Below are positions 44,412-54,483 of a DNA stretch of 64,000 bases, in pieces; positions within the stretch are counted from its first letter, which is position 1, and the number at the start of each line of letters is the position of its first letter. The notes beneath the pieces are model-generated. The model was not told where the DNA came from and searched no databases. It saw only the letters and a program-made list of their open reading frames with translations. This DNA is from Geomonas anaerohicana (lineage in GTDB: Bacteria; Desulfobacterota; Desulfuromonadia; Geobacterales; Geobacteraceae). The position numbers and the translations under genes are program-made. Location of the stretch: the NCBI RefSeq assembly GCF_016458305.1, contig NZ_JAEMHL010000003.1:186001-250000 (forward strand), written 5' to 3'.

Positions 44412-45014
44412 ATGGATAAAGCAGAAAAGTATGACAAGCCGGACAAGTGTGCCGAAAAGCGTGAAGCAATCATCCAGGCAGCGCTGGAACTGGTGGCCGA
44501 GCAGGGCTTTCACGGCGCGCCCATGGCCATGATCGCGGAGAAGGCCGGTGTCGGCGCCGGCACCATCTACCGCTATTTCGAGAACAAGGACGACCTGATC
44601 CGCTGGATCTACAAGAACGTGGAAGAGCGTTTCGTCGAGGTGATGATGCAGGGGTATCCCGAGCACGGGCCGGTGCGCGAGCGCCTGGTGCATATCGGGA
44701 CCGCGCTGGTGCGCCACCTGATCAACGAGCCGCTGCAGTTACGGTTCGTCGAGCAGTTCCACAACTCCCCCTACGGCGTGGACCACCGCCGCGAAAAGAT
44801 CTTCGGCCAGCAGAAGAAGGACATCATCAGCGAACTGTTCGACGAGGCGGTGGCGCAGCAGATCTTCAAGCCGCTGGAACTCGCCATCCTTTTCTCGCTC
44901 TTCTTCGGCCCGCTGGTGGACATCTGTCGCGACCACATCCTTGGCTTTATAAAGCTGGATGATGCCCTGATCGAGCAGGTGGTCGGGGCCTGCTGGGACG
45001 CCCTGCGCCGCTAG
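44412..45014 (+). CDS. TetR family transcriptional regulator
   Basis: 200 residues. The N-terminal helix-turn-helix (about 17-64) reads KREAIIQAALELVAEQGF, then MAMIAEKAGVGAGTIYRYFENKDDL, the TetR signature. The C-terminal ligand-binding helices are diverged. It sits behind a strong promoter carrying a perfect operator and directly ahead of the small membrane peptide and tripartite RND pump genes, so it is the probable pump repressor, released by a drug or metabolite. Confidence 0.93.
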   Translation: MDKAEKYDKPDKCAEKREAIIQAALELVAEQGFHGAPMAMIAEKAGVGAGTIYRYFENKDDLIRWIYKNVEERFVEVMMQGYPEHGPVRERLVHIGTALVRHLINEPLQLRFVEQFHNSPYGVDHRREKIFGQQKKDIISELFDEAVAQQIFKPLELAILFSLFFGPLVDICRDHILGFIKLDDALIEQVVGACWDALRR

Positions 45015-45049
45015 CTGACGGATCGTTCATTCCAAGGGGAGGTTCTTCC

Positions 45050-45130
45050 ATGCTGATGAAGCTTTGTCTGATCCTGTTCGCCCTGACCTGGGGCGGGATC
45101 GTGCTGATTGTTTCCTTTAGACGCAAATAA
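45050..45130 (+). CDS. 26-residue single-pass membrane peptide
   Basis: The ATG at 45050 follows GGGGAGG by nine bases. The peptide starts MLMKLCLILFALTWGG, continues as a hydrophobic helix and ends RRK, consistent with one membrane span and a cytosolic basic tail. It lies between the TetR gene and the adaptor gene, where a small accessory subunit of an RND pump could be encoded, compare AcrZ of E. coli (a 49-residue AcrB-binding peptide). No sequence homology to AcrZ is claimed. Confidence 0.6.
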   Translation: MLMKLCLILFALTWGGIVLIVSFRRK

Positions 45131-45195
45131 ATACGCGGGCCCTGCGCCCGCCTGACTCTTTTAACCGGCAGCAACCAACCAAACGAGGTGTTTTC

Positions 45196-46470
45196 ATGCA
45201 GATCAAGTACAGGGCACAGTTTTTATCCGTCGTCGTAGTTCTGAGCGGCTCCCTGCTTCTTTCCGGGTGCGGCAAGAAACAGCAGCAGGCCGGCGGGCCG
45301 CCGATGGGCCCCCCCGAGGTGGGCGTCATCGAGGTGAAGCCCGAGCGCGTCGCACTGACCACCGAACTCCCGGGGCGCACCTCCCCGTATCTGATCGCCG
45401 AGGTCCGTCCCCAGGTGAGCGGCATCATCCTGAAGCGGGTCTTCACCGAGGGTAGCGACGTCAAGGCCGGCCAGGTGCTGTACCAGATCGACCCCGCGAC
45501 CTACCAGGCTGCTTACGCCAGCGCCAAGGCCGGCGAGGCGCGCGCCGAAGCCAACGTGCTCCCCGCCAAGCTGAAGGAGGAGCGCTTCCGCGAACTGGTC
45601 AAGATCAACGCGGTCAGCAAGCAGGATTACGATGCCGCCTACGCCGCGCTCAAGCAGGCCGAGGCCGACGTCGCCTCCGCCAAGGCTGCCGTGGAAACGG
45701 CGCGCATCAACCTCGCCTACACCAAGGTGACCGCTCCCATATCCGGCCGCATCGGGCGCTCCAGCGTGACCGACGGCGCGCTGGTAACGGCGAGCCAGCC
45801 GACCGCCCTGGCGACTATCCAGCAGCTCTCCACCGTGTACGTCGACGTGACCCAGTCCAGCTCGGACATGCTGAAGCTGAACCGCAGCCTCGCCACCGGT
45901 CTGTTGAAGCGCGACCAGGCGGGTCAGGCCCGGGTGAAGCTGCTGCTCGAGGACGGCACACCGTACCCGGTGACCGGGACGCTCAAGTTCTCCGACGTGA
46001 CCGTGGACCAGAGCACCGGCTCCATCACCGTGCGTGCCGTCTTCCCGAACCCCAAGCAGACCCTGCTCCCCGGCATGTTCGTGCGCGCGGTACTGGAAGA
46101 GGGGATCAACGAGGCGGCGATCCTGATTCCGCAGCGCGGCGTGACCCGCAACGCGGCCGGCCAGGCCATCGTCATGGTGGTGGGCGCCGACAGCAAGGTC
46201 GAGCCGAGGCCGGTCCAGGTCGCCCGCACCGTGGGTGACGCCTGGCTGGTGAGCTCCGGCCTGAAGCCGGGCGAGAAGGTGATCCTCGAGGGGCTGCAGA
46301 AGGCGCGTCCCGGCACCCAGGTGAAGGTGGTGCCGTTCCAGTCCCCCGAAGGGCAGGGTGGCCCCGGCCCCGGCACCGGCGCTCCGGCAGCGGCAGGGCA
46401 GGGCGGCCAGGGCGCCGCAGGCGCCAAGCCGGCAGCCCCGGCAGCCCCGGCACAGCCCCAGAAGAAGTAG
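45196..46470 (+). CDS. RND efflux periplasmic adaptor lipoprotein (AcrA/MexA type)
   Basis: 424 residues. The signal peptide ends in the lipobox LLSGC (about residue 25). The mature part has the lipoyl half-motifs VRPQVSGIILKRVFTEGSDV and TAPISGRIGRSSVTDGALV, a long helical hairpin between them, and the barrel LPGMFVRAVLEEG. The last about 50 residues are Gly/Ala/Pro-rich, an unusual low-complexity tail. It is the first structural gene of the TetR-controlled pump, with the RND transporter and outer-membrane factor next. Confidence 0.94.
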   Translation: MQIKYRAQFLSVVVVLSGSLLLSGCGKKQQQAGGPPMGPPEVGVIEVKPERVALTTELPGRTSPYLIAEVRPQVSGIILKRVFTEGSDVKAGQVLYQIDPATYQAAYASAKAGEARAEANVLPAKLKEERFRELVKINAVSKQDYDAAYAALKQAEADVASAKAAVETARINLAYTKVTAPISGRIGRSSVTDGALVTASQPTALATIQQLSTVYVDVTQSSSDMLKLNRSLATGLLKRDQAGQARVKLLLEDGTPYPVTGTLKFSDVTVDQSTGSITVRAVFPNPKQTLLPGMFVRAVLEEGINEAAILIPQRGVTRNAAGQAIVMVVGADSKVEPRPVQVARTVGDAWLVSSGLKPGEKVILEGLQKARPGTQVKVVPFQSPEGQGGPGPGTGAPAAAGQGGQGAAGAKPAAPAAPAQPQKK

Positions 46471-46514
46471 GCGCGACCACTAAAACAGCCACTCTCGTCG
46501 ATGTGAAGTAAACG

Positions 46515-46542
46515 TCGAACGTTGAACGTTGAACGTTGAACG
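46515..46542. repeat. TTGAACG heptamer tandem upstream of the RND pump gene
   Basis: Three perfect copies of TTGAACG (46522-46542) preceded by one variant, TCGAACG (46515-46521). The same array stands at 8561-8581. It lies 20 bases before the pump start and directly ahead of its Shine-Dalgarno AAGGAG. Confidence 0.8.
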
Positions 46543-46562
46543 GATTTCAAGGAGCTTATTCC

Positions 46563-49500
46563 ATGTCCAGGTTTTTCATAAACAGACCCATCTTCGCCTG
46601 GGTCATCGCCATCGGGGTCATGCTGGCGGGCCTTCTGGCCATAAAGTCGCTGCCGGTCTCCCAGTACCCGCCCATCGCGCCGCCGCAGATCTCGGTCAAC
46701 GCCATGTACCCGGGCGCCTCCGCCCAGACGGTGCAGGACACGGTCACCCAGGTGATCGAGCAGAAGATGAACGGCATCGACAACCTGCTCTACATGTCCT
46801 CCACCAGCGACTCCGCGGGCGCGGTCTCCATCAACCTGACCTTCAAGGCCGGGACCGATCCCAACATCGCCCAGGTCCAGGTGCAGAACAAGCTGCAGCT
46901 CGCCACGCCGCTGTTGCCGCAGGTAGTGCAGAAGCAGGGGATCCAGGTGGTGAAGTCCACCCGTAACTTCCTCTTGATCGTCGGCATCGTCTCCGAGGAC
47001 GGCAGCCTCAACCGCTACCAGCTGACCGACTACATGGTGTCCAACGTCCAGGACATCATCAGCCGCGTAGAGGGCGTGGGCGAGGTGACCGTGTTCGGTT
47101 CCCAGAACGCGATGCGCATCTGGATGAACCCCGACAAGCTGAACAACTACAAGCTGACCCCCAACGACGTCACCACCGCTCTGCAGGCCCAGAACGCGCA
47201 GGTCTCCGCCGGCCAGTTCGGCGGCATGCCCGCCATGCAGGGGCAGCAGCTGAATGCCACCATCACCGCCCGGACTCTCTTGCAGAACCCGGAGCAGTTC
47301 CAGGAGATCGTGCTGCGCACCAACCCCGACGGCTCCACCGTGAAGCTCAGGGACGTGGCCAAGATCGACATCGGCACCGAGAACTACGACACGCTGGCCC
47401 GCTACAAGGGGAAACCGGTTGCGGCCATGGCGCTGAGGCTCGCCGCCGGCGCCAACGCGCTCGACACAGCCGAGCGGGTCAGGACCAAGATGGCGGACCT
47501 GGAGAAGTTCTTCCCGGCCGGCGCCAAGGTCGTCTACCCGTACGACACCACCCCGTTCGTGAAGATCTCGATGGAGGAGGTGGTCAAGACCCTGATGGAG
47601 GCCGTCTGCCTGGTCTTCATCATCATGTTCCTCTTCCTGCAGAACATCCGCGCCACCCTGATCCCGACCATCGCGGTCCCGGTCGTTCTCCTGGGCACCC
47701 TGGGCGTGCTCTTCGCGGCAGGCTTCTCCATCAACACCCTGACCATGTTCGCACTGGTCATCGTCATCGGTCTGTTGGTTGACGACGCCATCGTCGTGGT
47801 CGAGAACGTGGAAAGGATCATGACCGAGGAGGGGCTCTCGCCACACGACGCGACGGTCAAGTCGATGGGGCAGATCACCTCGGCCCTCTGGGGCATCGCC
47901 ACCGTGCTTTCCGCCGTCTTCATCCCGATGGCCTTCTTCGGCGGTTCCACCGGTGTCATCTACCGCCAGTTCTCCATCACCATCGTTTCCGCGATGATCC
48001 TGTCGGTGCTCACCGCTCAGATCCTGACCCCGGCCCTGTGCGCCACGCTCCTGAAGCCGGTGGTGAAGGGGCACGAGCCCTGCGAGTCCGGGTGGTACTG
48101 CGGCTTCTTCCGCTGGTTCAACCGGATGTTCGACAAGGCGCGTCACAAATACGAGTCCATCGTCGGCAACTCTTTCGGTAAACCGCTGCGCTACCTAGTC
48201 ATCTACGGCTGCCTGGTCGGCGCCATGGCCTTCTTCTTCCTGAGGCTTCCGACCGCGTTCCTCCCGGACGAGGACCAGGGCTTCATCGTCTGCCAGATCC
48301 AGCTTCCGGCGGGCGCCACCCAGGAGCGCACCATCAAGATGCTCGAGAAGGTGGAAAAGCATTTCCTGGAGAACGAGAAGAAGTCGGTCGATTCGCTGAT
48401 CACCGTGGCGGGCTTCAGCTTCGCCGGCCGCGGCCAGAACATGGGCCTCGCCTTCGTCAAGCTCAAGGACTGGAAGCTGCGCCCGACCCCGGACCTGAAG
48501 GCCCCGGCCGTTGCCGGCCGCGCCATGGGCGCCTTCTCGAAGTTTAGGGACGGGATGGCCTTCGCCTTCTCGCCCCCGGCGGTCGTCGAACTGGGCCAGG
48601 CCAACGGCTTTGACTTCCAGCTGCAGGACCGCGGCGGCCTGGGCCACCAGGCCCTCATGGACGCCAGGAACCAGCTCCTGGGCATGGCCAGCCAGAACAA
48701 GAAGCTCATGGCGGTGCGCCCCAACGGCCAGGATGACACCCCGCAGTTCAAGCTGAACATCGACGACGTCCGCGCAGGCGCCCTGGGCGTTTCGCTCTCC
48801 GACATCAACAACACCCTGGGTACGGCGTGGGGCTCCTCCTACGTCAACGACTTCCTGCAAAACGGCAGGGTGAAGAAGGTGTACCTGCAGGCCGATGCGG
48901 CCTACCGCATGGTGCCGGAAGACATCAACAGGTGGTACGTGAGAAACGACAAGGGCGAGATGGTCCCCTTCTCCGCCTTCGCCACCGCCAAGTGGGAGCA
49001 CGCCTCCCCCCGCCTGGAGCGCTACAACGGTATCCCGAGCGTAGAGATCATGGGCAACGCCGCCAAGGGGATCTCGACCGGCGAGGCGATGGCCGAGATG
49101 GAGGCCATGGCCGCCAAGCTTCCCCCGGGGATCGCCTACGAGTGGACCGGCCTCTCCTACGAGGAGAAGAACGCGGGCAAGCAGGCGCCGGCCCTCTACG
49201 CCATCTCGCTGCTGGTCGTCTTCCTGGCCGTCGCGGCCCTCTACGAGAGCTGGAGCATCCCGTTCGTCAACCTGCTCATGCTCCCGCTGGGCCTGGTCGG
49301 TGCGGTGACCGCGGTAACGCTGCGCGTGCTCCCCAACGACATCTACCTGCAGATCGGCCTCCTGACCACCATCGGCCTGTCGACCAAGAACGCCATCCTG
49401 ATCATCCAGTTCATCAAGGATCAGCTGCACCAGGGGCACGAACTGGTCGACGCGACGCTCGCCGCGGTGAAGATCAGGCTGCGCCCGGTCATCATGACCT

Positions 49501-49718
49501 CGCTGGCCTTCTTCTTCGGCACCCTGCCGCTTGCCCTCACCAAGGGGGCAGGGGCGGGCGCCCAGAACGCCATCGGCACCGCGGTCACCGGCGGCCTGTT
49601 GTCGGCAACCTTCATCGACCTTATCTTCATCCCGTTCTTCTTCGTCATGGTGACGAGGATGTTTTCCAAGAAGCACGGATCGGCCAAGAAAGCCGCTGCC
49701 GCTGCGGAGGTGCACTAG
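46563..49718 (+). CDS. RND multidrug efflux transporter (AcrB/MexB type)
   Basis: 1051 residues from the ATG at 46563, with AAGGAG upstream; an in-frame ATG at 46536 lies in the heptamer repeat. It begins [20 protein letters not shown], the AcrB-like first helix, and has [37 protein letters not shown], the proton-relay aspartates in [20 protein letters not shown] and the mirrored second half ([20 protein letters not shown]). The length and motifs are those of the HAE-1 group of drug and solvent pumps. It is the middle gene of a three-gene pump. Confidence 0.96.
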   Translation: MSRFFINRPIFAWVIAIGVMLAGLLAIKSLPVSQYPPIAPPQISVNAMYPGASAQTVQDTVTQVIEQKMNGIDNLLYMSSTSDSAGAVSINLTFKAGTDPNIAQVQVQNKLQLATPLLPQVVQKQGIQVVKSTRNFLLIVGIVSEDGSLNRYQLTDYMVSNVQDIISRVEGVGEVTVFGSQNAMRIWMNPDKLNNYKLTPNDVTTALQAQNAQVSAGQFGGMPAMQGQQLNATITARTLLQNPEQFQEIVLRTNPDGSTVKLRDVAKIDIGTENYDTLARYKGKPVAAMALRLAAGANALDTAERVRTKMADLEKFFPAGAKVVYPYDTTPFVKISMEEVVKTLMEAVCLVFIIMFLFLQNIRATLIPTIAVPVVLLGTLGVLFAAGFSINTLTMFALVIVIGLLVDDAIVVVENVERIMTEEGLSPHDATVKSMGQITSALWGIATVLSAVFIPMAFFGGSTGVIYRQFSITIVSAMILSVLTAQILTPALCATLLKPVVKGHEPCESGWYCGFFRWFNRMFDKARHKYESIVGNSFGKPLRYLVIYGCLVGAMAFFFLRLPTAFLPDEDQGFIVCQIQLPAGATQERTIKMLEKVEKHFLENEKKSVDSLITVAGFSFAGRGQNMGLAFVKLKDWKLRPTPDLKAPAVAGRAMGAFSKFRDGMAFAFSPPAVVELGQANGFDFQLQDRGGLGHQALMDARNQLLGMASQNKKLMAVRPNGQDDTPQFKLNIDDVRAGALGVSLSDINNTLGTAWGSSYVNDFLQNGRVKKVYLQADAAYRMVPEDINRWYVRNDKGEMVPFSAFATAKWEHASPRLERYNGIPSVEIMGNAAKGISTGEAMAEMEAMAAKLPPGIAYEWTGLSYEEKNAGKQAPALYAISLLVVFLAVAALYESWSIPFVNLLMLPLGLVGAVTAVTLRVLPNDIYLQIGLLTTIGLSTKNAILIIQFIKDQLHQGHELVDATLAAVKIRLRPVIMTSLAFFFGTLPLALTKGAGAGAQNAIGTAVTGGLLSATFIDLIFIPFFFVMVTRMFSKKHGSAKKAAAAAEVH

Positions 49719-49719
49719 C

Positions 49720-51135
49720 ATGACACGCACGATCGCCAGACCACTCGCCCTGGCCGCCTTCCTGTTCCTGGGAGGGTGCGCCTCGATGGCACCCAAATAC
49801 ACCCAGCCGGCGGCTCCGGTCCCGGCCAACTGGCCCAACGGCCCGTCCTATAAGGCGGAGCCGGCGGCGCAGAAGCCCTTGGCCGAGATCCCCTGGCAGG
49901 AGTTCTTCGTCGAGCCGCAGCTGCAGAAACTGATCGGGCTCGCCCTGGACAACAACCGTGACCTCAAGGTGGCGGTGTTGAACATGGACCGCTATCGCGC
50001 CCTGTACCAGATCAGGCGCGCTGACCTCCTCCCCACGGTCACCGGTGACGGCGCGTTTGCCGTCAGGAAGACCGCCGACGACCTGGCCCAGAACGGCAAC
50101 GGCGGCGTGGGGCACTCCTACAACGTCTCGGTCGGTATCAGTTCCTACGAGCTGGACCTGTTCGGCAGGATCAGGAGCCTGAAGGACCAGGCCCTGGAGC
50201 AGTACCTTGCTACCGAGCAGGCCAGGCGCAGCGTGCAGATCACCCTGGTATCCCAGGTGGCCAACGCCTACCTGACGCTGGGCTCCGACCTGGAGCGCCT
50301 GCAGCTCGCCAAGGACACCCTGGCCAACCAGCAGGAGTCCTACCGGCTCAGCAAGAGCCGTTTCGAAGCGGGGGTCTCCTCGGCCCTGGACCTGCAGCAG
50401 GCCCAGACCAGCGTCGACTCCGCCCGGGTGGACATAGCCCGCTACACCACCCTGGTGGCGCAGGATCTGAACGCCCTGGTCCTGGTGGTGGGCTCCGACG
50501 TACCGCAGGAGCTCCTGCCCAAGTCCCTGACCGAGGCGCTGACCGCGGTCAAGGACGTGGCGCCGGGGCTTCCCTCGGACGTGCTCCTCTCCCGTCCTGA
50601 CATCCTGCAGGCCGAGTTCAACCTGAAAGGGGCCAACGCCAACATCGGTGCGGCGCGCGCCGCCTTCTTCCCGCGCATCGCCCTGACCACCAGCGTGGGC
50701 TTCGGCAGCGACCAACTCGCCGGGCTCTTCAAGGGGGGCAACCTCGCCTGGAGCTTCGCACCGAGCATCTCGGTCCCCATCTTCGAGGGGGGGCGCAACA
50801 AGGCCAACCTCGAGGTGGCCAAGGTTGACCGCGACATAGCCGTCGCCCAGTATGAAAAGGCGATCCAGGTGGCCTTCCGCGAGGTGGCCGACGCCCTGGC
50901 CCAGCGCGGCACCATCGACGAGCAGGTGGCGGCGCAGCAATCCCTCACCGGCGCCACCGCCGAGACCTTCCGTCTCTCCCAGGCCCGCTACCAGACCGGC
51001 GTGGACAGCTACCTGAACGTCCTGGACGCGCAGCGCTCGCTGTACGCGGCTCAGCAGAACCTGATCACCACCCGTCTCGCGCGCCTGAACAACATGGTGA
51101 CCCTCTACAAGGTGCTGGGGGGCGGCAGCAAGTAA
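49720..51135 (+). CDS. Outer-membrane efflux factor lipoprotein (OprM/NodT type)
   Basis: 471 residues. The signal peptide ends in the lipobox LGGC (LFLGGCASM). The mature protein has the repeated helical-barrel sequences of TolC-like channels ([77 protein letters not shown]). It starts one base after the pump stop. This gene completes the pump and may also serve the adaptor/pump pair at 4272-8494, which has no channel gene. Confidence 0.94.
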   Translation: MTRTIARPLALAAFLFLGGCASMAPKYTQPAAPVPANWPNGPSYKAEPAAQKPLAEIPWQEFFVEPQLQKLIGLALDNNRDLKVAVLNMDRYRALYQIRRADLLPTVTGDGAFAVRKTADDLAQNGNGGVGHSYNVSVGISSYELDLFGRIRSLKDQALEQYLATEQARRSVQITLVSQVANAYLTLGSDLERLQLAKDTLANQQESYRLSKSRFEAGVSSALDLQQAQTSVDSARVDIARYTTLVAQDLNALVLVVGSDVPQELLPKSLTEALTAVKDVAPGLPSDVLLSRPDILQAEFNLKGANANIGAARAAFFPRIALTTSVGFGSDQLAGLFKGGNLAWSFAPSISVPIFEGGRNKANLEVAKVDRDIAVAQYEKAIQVAFREVADALAQRGTIDEQVAAQQSLTGATAETFRLSQARYQTGVDSYLNVLDAQRSLYAAQQNLITTRLARLNNMVTLYKVLGGGSK

Positions 51136-51148
51136 CAAGGCAACAACT

Positions 51149-51172
51149 CCCCGGGCCGGCCTCGGCCCGGGG
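51149..51172 (+). terminator. G/C-rich hairpin after the efflux operon
   Basis: CCCCGGGCC and GGCCCGGGG pair perfectly around GGCCTC. It lacks a strong U-tract (GAGGGGGT follows), so it may work as a partial terminator or a 3-prime end stabiliser. Confidence 0.55.
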
Positions 51173-51189
51173 AGGGGGTACTGGCACAA

Positions 51190-51220
51190 GGGGGACAGGC
51201 ACCAGGCGTAGCCAGTCCCC
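51190..51220. repeat. Dispersed palindromic repeat, copy 2
   Basis: GGGGGACAGGCACCAGGC followed by GTAGCCAGTCCCC, the reverse-complement orientation of the element at 18582-18613. It lies between the efflux operon and the sigma-54-type promoter at 51249. Confidence 0.8.
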
Positions 51221-51248
51221 TCTCGGCCCGGGAGCAGTACCGTCTTCC

Positions 51249-51264
51249 TGGCATTGCCTTTGCT
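51249..51264 (+). promoter_or_regulatory. Candidate sigma-54 (-24/-12) promoter
   Basis: TGGCATTGCCTTTGCT: the GG at 51250-51251 and GC at 51262-51263 are separated by the required ten bases. Against TGGCAC-N5-TTGCW there is one mismatch (T for C). It lies 68 bases ahead of the TAXI protein start, giving a leader of roughly 55 bases. Confidence 0.6.
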
Positions 51265-51331
51265 ATGTTGCGGCACGAAAAAATGGTATAACTTAGGCTT
51301 GTTGTCCAAACCTGCTTCACGGGGGGACCCT

Positions 51332-52318
51332 ATGCATGTTTGCCGACCTGCCGCGCGCTTCCTGGCGCTCCTCGCAGTTGCATCGTTACCGCTTGCACCT
51401 TCCCGTCTCCTTGCAGCCCCGCTGCAATCCTTCTCCATCTCCTCCGGCACCACCACCAGTTCCTACTATGCAGCCGCCAGCGCCACCGCCAAGGTGTTCA
51501 ATCGCAAAAGCGCCGCCTACGGCATGAAGCTCGCCAACGTCGCGTCGGCCGGCTCGGTTGCCAACATAGATGCCGTCGCCGAGGGGCGAGCTTCCTTCGG
51601 CATTGCCGAGACCGAGCTTCTGAAAAGGGCGGCCCAGGGGGTGCGTCCCTGGGAAGGAAAGGCGCGCGGGGGATTGCGGGCCGTCATGGGACTGTACCCG
51701 GCCACGGTCACCATCGTCGCCGCGGTGGACAGCGGCATCAAGCGGGTCCCGGACCTCAAGGGGAAGCGGCTCAACGTAGGCGCCCCAGGCTCCATCGACA
51801 ACACCTACGCCAGCGCGCTGTTGCAGATGTCCGGGCTTAACCCCGGCGACGTGATCACTGCGCAGCACTCCACGGCGCTTGCCCCGGAACTTCTGCAAAA
51901 GGGGGACATCGACGCCTACCTTTGCATCGTGGGGCACCCCAACCTCACCGTTTTGGAGGCAAGCTCCGGTAAGCGCAAGGTGCTGCTGGTCCCGCTTGAC
52001 GACACTCTGATCAAGCAGGTGACCTTGAACAACCCGCTGCTCGCACCTGTGGTCATCCCGATGCGGTTCTATCCCAACGTGCGCGAGACCGGCATAGTCC
52101 AGAGCCTGGGCGTCCGTAACGTGCTCTTCACCAGTTCCGACCAGTCCGATGAATCGGTGTACCGCGTAGTGCGCGAGATCCTGACCAACTTCGACCTGTT
52201 CCGGCGCCAGCATCCCATCCTCCAGGACCTGACCCCGGAGCAGGCCGCCCGCATCACGGTCATACCCCTGCACCCCGGGGCGGCACGCTACTTCAAAGAG
52301 TCCGGCCTCATTCCCTGA
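51332..52318 (+). CDS. TAXI family TRAP-type solute-binding protein
   Basis: 328 residues from the ATG at 51332, with a G-run upstream. A signal peptide (about 1-31, ending SRLLAA) precedes a periplasmic binding fold with ISSGTTTSSYYAAASATAKV, EGRASFGIAETELL, VPDLKGKRLNVGAPGSIDNT, LNPGDVITAQHS and QKGDIDAYLCIVGHPNLTV, the TAXI pattern. No TRAP permease follows, so the protein may act as a sensor or pair with a distant permease. It leads an operon with an alpha/beta hydrolase, MlaA and an unknown protein. Confidence 0.85.
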   Translation: MHVCRPAARFLALLAVASLPLAPSRLLAAPLQSFSISSGTTTSSYYAAASATAKVFNRKSAAYGMKLANVASAGSVANIDAVAEGRASFGIAETELLKRAAQGVRPWEGKARGGLRAVMGLYPATVTIVAAVDSGIKRVPDLKGKRLNVGAPGSIDNTYASALLQMSGLNPGDVITAQHSTALAPELLQKGDIDAYLCIVGHPNLTVLEASSGKRKVLLVPLDDTLIKQVTLNNPLLAPVVIPMRFYPNVRETGIVQSLGVRNVLFTSSDQSDESVYRVVREILTNFDLFRRQHPILQDLTPEQAARITVIPLHPGAARYFKESGLIP

Positions 52319-52342
52319 CGGTCGGCAGTAGGGAGGTATCCC

Positions 52343-53632
52343 ATGAACCGATTACTTGCCCTTACTCTGCTGCTTGTTTTCCTTTTTGCCGCACGGCCTG
52401 CCGCCGCGGCGCCCCCGCAGTCCTACTTCTACCCCTTCGTGAACCCATACGAGGCCACGGTGATGGAACTCCCGAAGCAGTTCGAAGTCCGGCTGCCGGA
52501 TCAGGTCCCGGTCGATGAGTTCGTGGTGCGCCCCTTCCCGAAGCGGGACATCCCCGAGGTGTTCTGGTACGAAAAGGGACTGCCCTGCTCGCTGGTCTAC
52601 CAGGATCACAAGGCCCCGCTGGTGTTCCTGGTCGCCGGTTCCGGCTCCCGTTTCGACGTGCCGCGCATGCTCAAACTGCAGAAGGTGCTGTACCAGGCAG
52701 GCTTCCACGTCATCTCCATCACCTCGCCCACCCACATGGACTTCGTCGTCAACGCCGCCAGCGGGCTCCCCGGCATTGCCTCCGAGGATGCCAAGGACCT
52801 GTACCGGGTGATGGAGCTTGCCTACCACAAGGTCCGGCACCGGGTCGACGTGTCGGATTTCCTGCTGGCGGGATACAGCCTTGGGGGATTCGATGCGGCC
52901 TTCGTCGCCAGACAGGATGACCAGGAGCACCGGTTCAACTTCAAGCGCGTGCTCATGATCAACCCGCCGGTCTGCCTGTACGACTCGGTATCGGCCCTGG
53001 ACCGGCTGCTGGTGGAGAACGTCCCCGGCGGGATGGACAACTTCGACAACTGGTTCCGCGGCGTCTTCAGCGAGACCATGCATCTGGCCGAGTCGTGGGG
53101 GCCCGGCGGGTTGAGCGGCGAATCCATGTACCGCACCTACAAGAGGATGCAGCCCAGCGAGAGCAACCTGGCGGCGCTGATCGGTCTCACCGCGCGCATG
53201 AACGCGGCGGACATGATCTTCACGGCGGACGTCATGAACGGCGGGGGGTACATCGTGCCGAAGAACGTCCGGCTCACCTCGACGACCTCGCTGACCCGCT
53301 ACGCCATCGTCGCCTACAAGACCAGTTTCGCCGACTATTTCGACCAGTGGCTCTTTCCCCATTACCAGAAGCAGGAACCGGGGCTTACCCGCGAGGCGCT
53401 GCTGCAGCGTGAAAGCCTGCGCGGCATAGAGGGATACCTGAAGAACTCCAAAAAGTTCGGACTGATCCACAACGAGGACGACATCATCCTGGTCTCCGGG
53501 GACATCGAGTACCTGCAGCGGGTCTTTGGCGACCGGGCCTGGATCTTCCCCAGCGGCGGACACATGGGCAACATGTTTCAGCCCGACGTGGTCTCCGCCA
53601 TCACCGGTTTCCTCAAAGGGAAGGAGGAGTGA
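52343..53632 (+). CDS. Secreted alpha/beta hydrolase
   Basis: 429 residues. A signal peptide (about 1-22, LALTLLLVFLFAARPAAA) is followed by an alpha/beta hydrolase fold: APLVFLVAGSGSRFDVPRM, the nucleophile elbow LAGYSLGGFDAAF (Ser), acid region IHNEDDIILVSGD and catalytic His in SGGHMGNMF. A cap-like insertion of about 130 residues lies between elbow and acid. It ends two bases before the MlaA ATG, with which it is probably coupled. A phospholipid or fatty-acyl substrate in the periplasm or outer membrane is plausible from this context but unproved. Confidence 0.8.
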   Translation: MNRLLALTLLLVFLFAARPAAAAPPQSYFYPFVNPYEATVMELPKQFEVRLPDQVPVDEFVVRPFPKRDIPEVFWYEKGLPCSLVYQDHKAPLVFLVAGSGSRFDVPRMLKLQKVLYQAGFHVISITSPTHMDFVVNAASGLPGIASEDAKDLYRVMELAYHKVRHRVDVSDFLLAGYSLGGFDAAFVARQDDQEHRFNFKRVLMINPPVCLYDSVSALDRLLVENVPGGMDNFDNWFRGVFSETMHLAESWGPGGLSGESMYRTYKRMQPSESNLAALIGLTARMNAADMIFTADVMNGGGYIVPKNVRLTSTTSLTRYAIVAYKTSFADYFDQWLFPHYQKQEPGLTREALLQRESLRGIEGYLKNSKKFGLIHNEDDIILVSGDIEYLQRVFGDRAWIFPSGGHMGNMFQPDVVSAITGFLKGKEE

Positions 53633-53634
53633 TC

Positions 53635-54468
53635 ATGAAAACGCACGCCGATCACATGCCTTGCTCGACGTCTCATGGGAAAGCAACGCGCAGCAGCCGT
53701 GCCGCAACGAGGGGGAATCTCCTGGTGCCGCTTTTGTTTTTGCTGCTTCTCTCCGCCTGCAGCACCGCGCCCGTAGTGACCGGGCCGGTCGAGCCGCCGC
53801 TTAGGCGCTACGAGGACCTGGTGAAGCCCGGACAGCCCAACATGCTGGACGTGAAGGATGAGGTCGAGGGATTCAACCGCGGCAGCTACCGGTTCAACTA
53901 CTACTTCGACGAATACCTGTATCGTCCGGTGGTGCGCGGCTACGAATTCATCATGCCCAACTACCTGGAGGACCGCGTTTCCGATGCCATCGACAACCTG
54001 GGTGAAATTACGAACTTGACTAATAACCTCATGCAGTTCAATCTCAAGGCCGCCGGCATCACGGTGAGCCGGTTCGTGATCAACTCGACCGTCGGCGTGG
54101 GGGGGCTGTGGGACCAGGCCAAGAAGATGGGACTCAAGCGCCAGACCGAGGATTTCGGCCTCACCCTTGGGCACTACGGCACCGGTAGCGGGAGCTACCT
54201 GATGCTCCCCGTGCTGGGCGCCTCCAACGTCCGGGACACCACCGGGCTTGCCGCCGACCTGGCCACATCCAACTACCTGGGGCCGGTGGCCTGGATCAAC
54301 GACACCACCTTCACCTACGCCTATTCCGGCATCTATGCCGTGGACAGGAGGCACCGCACCCCCTTCAGGTACCGCCAGACCGGCTCGCCCTTCGAATACG
54401 AGCTGATCAGGAGCCTGTACACCATGAAGCGCGACTACGACATCAGTCAGACCAACGAGACGAAGTAA
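53635..54468 (+). CDS. MlaA (VacJ) family phospholipid-transport lipoprotein
   Basis: 277 residues from the ATG at 53635, five bases after GGAGGAG. The signal peptide is long (about 43 residues, hydrophobic NLLVPLLFLLLLSAC) with lipobox LSAC. The MlaA core is clear: DEVEGFNRGSYRFNYYFDEY, DNLGEITNLTNNLMQFNLKA, FVINSTVGVGGLWDQAKKM, QTEDFGLTLGHYGTGSGSYL, MLPVLGASNVRD. MlaA removes mislocalised phospholipids from the outer leaflet of the outer membrane and passes them to MlaC. The mlaBCDEF genes are not in the window. Confidence 0.94.
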   Translation: MKTHADHMPCSTSHGKATRSSRAATRGNLLVPLLFLLLLSACSTAPVVTGPVEPPLRRYEDLVKPGQPNMLDVKDEVEGFNRGSYRFNYYFDEYLYRPVVRGYEFIMPNYLEDRVSDAIDNLGEITNLTNNLMQFNLKAAGITVSRFVINSTVGVGGLWDQAKKMGLKRQTEDFGLTLGHYGTGSGSYLMLPVLGASNVRDTTGLAADLATSNYLGPVAWINDTTFTYAYSGIYAVDRRHRTPFRYRQTGSPFEYELIRSLYTMKRDYDISQTNETK

Positions 54469-54483
54469 ATCCGGAGGCGGCAG

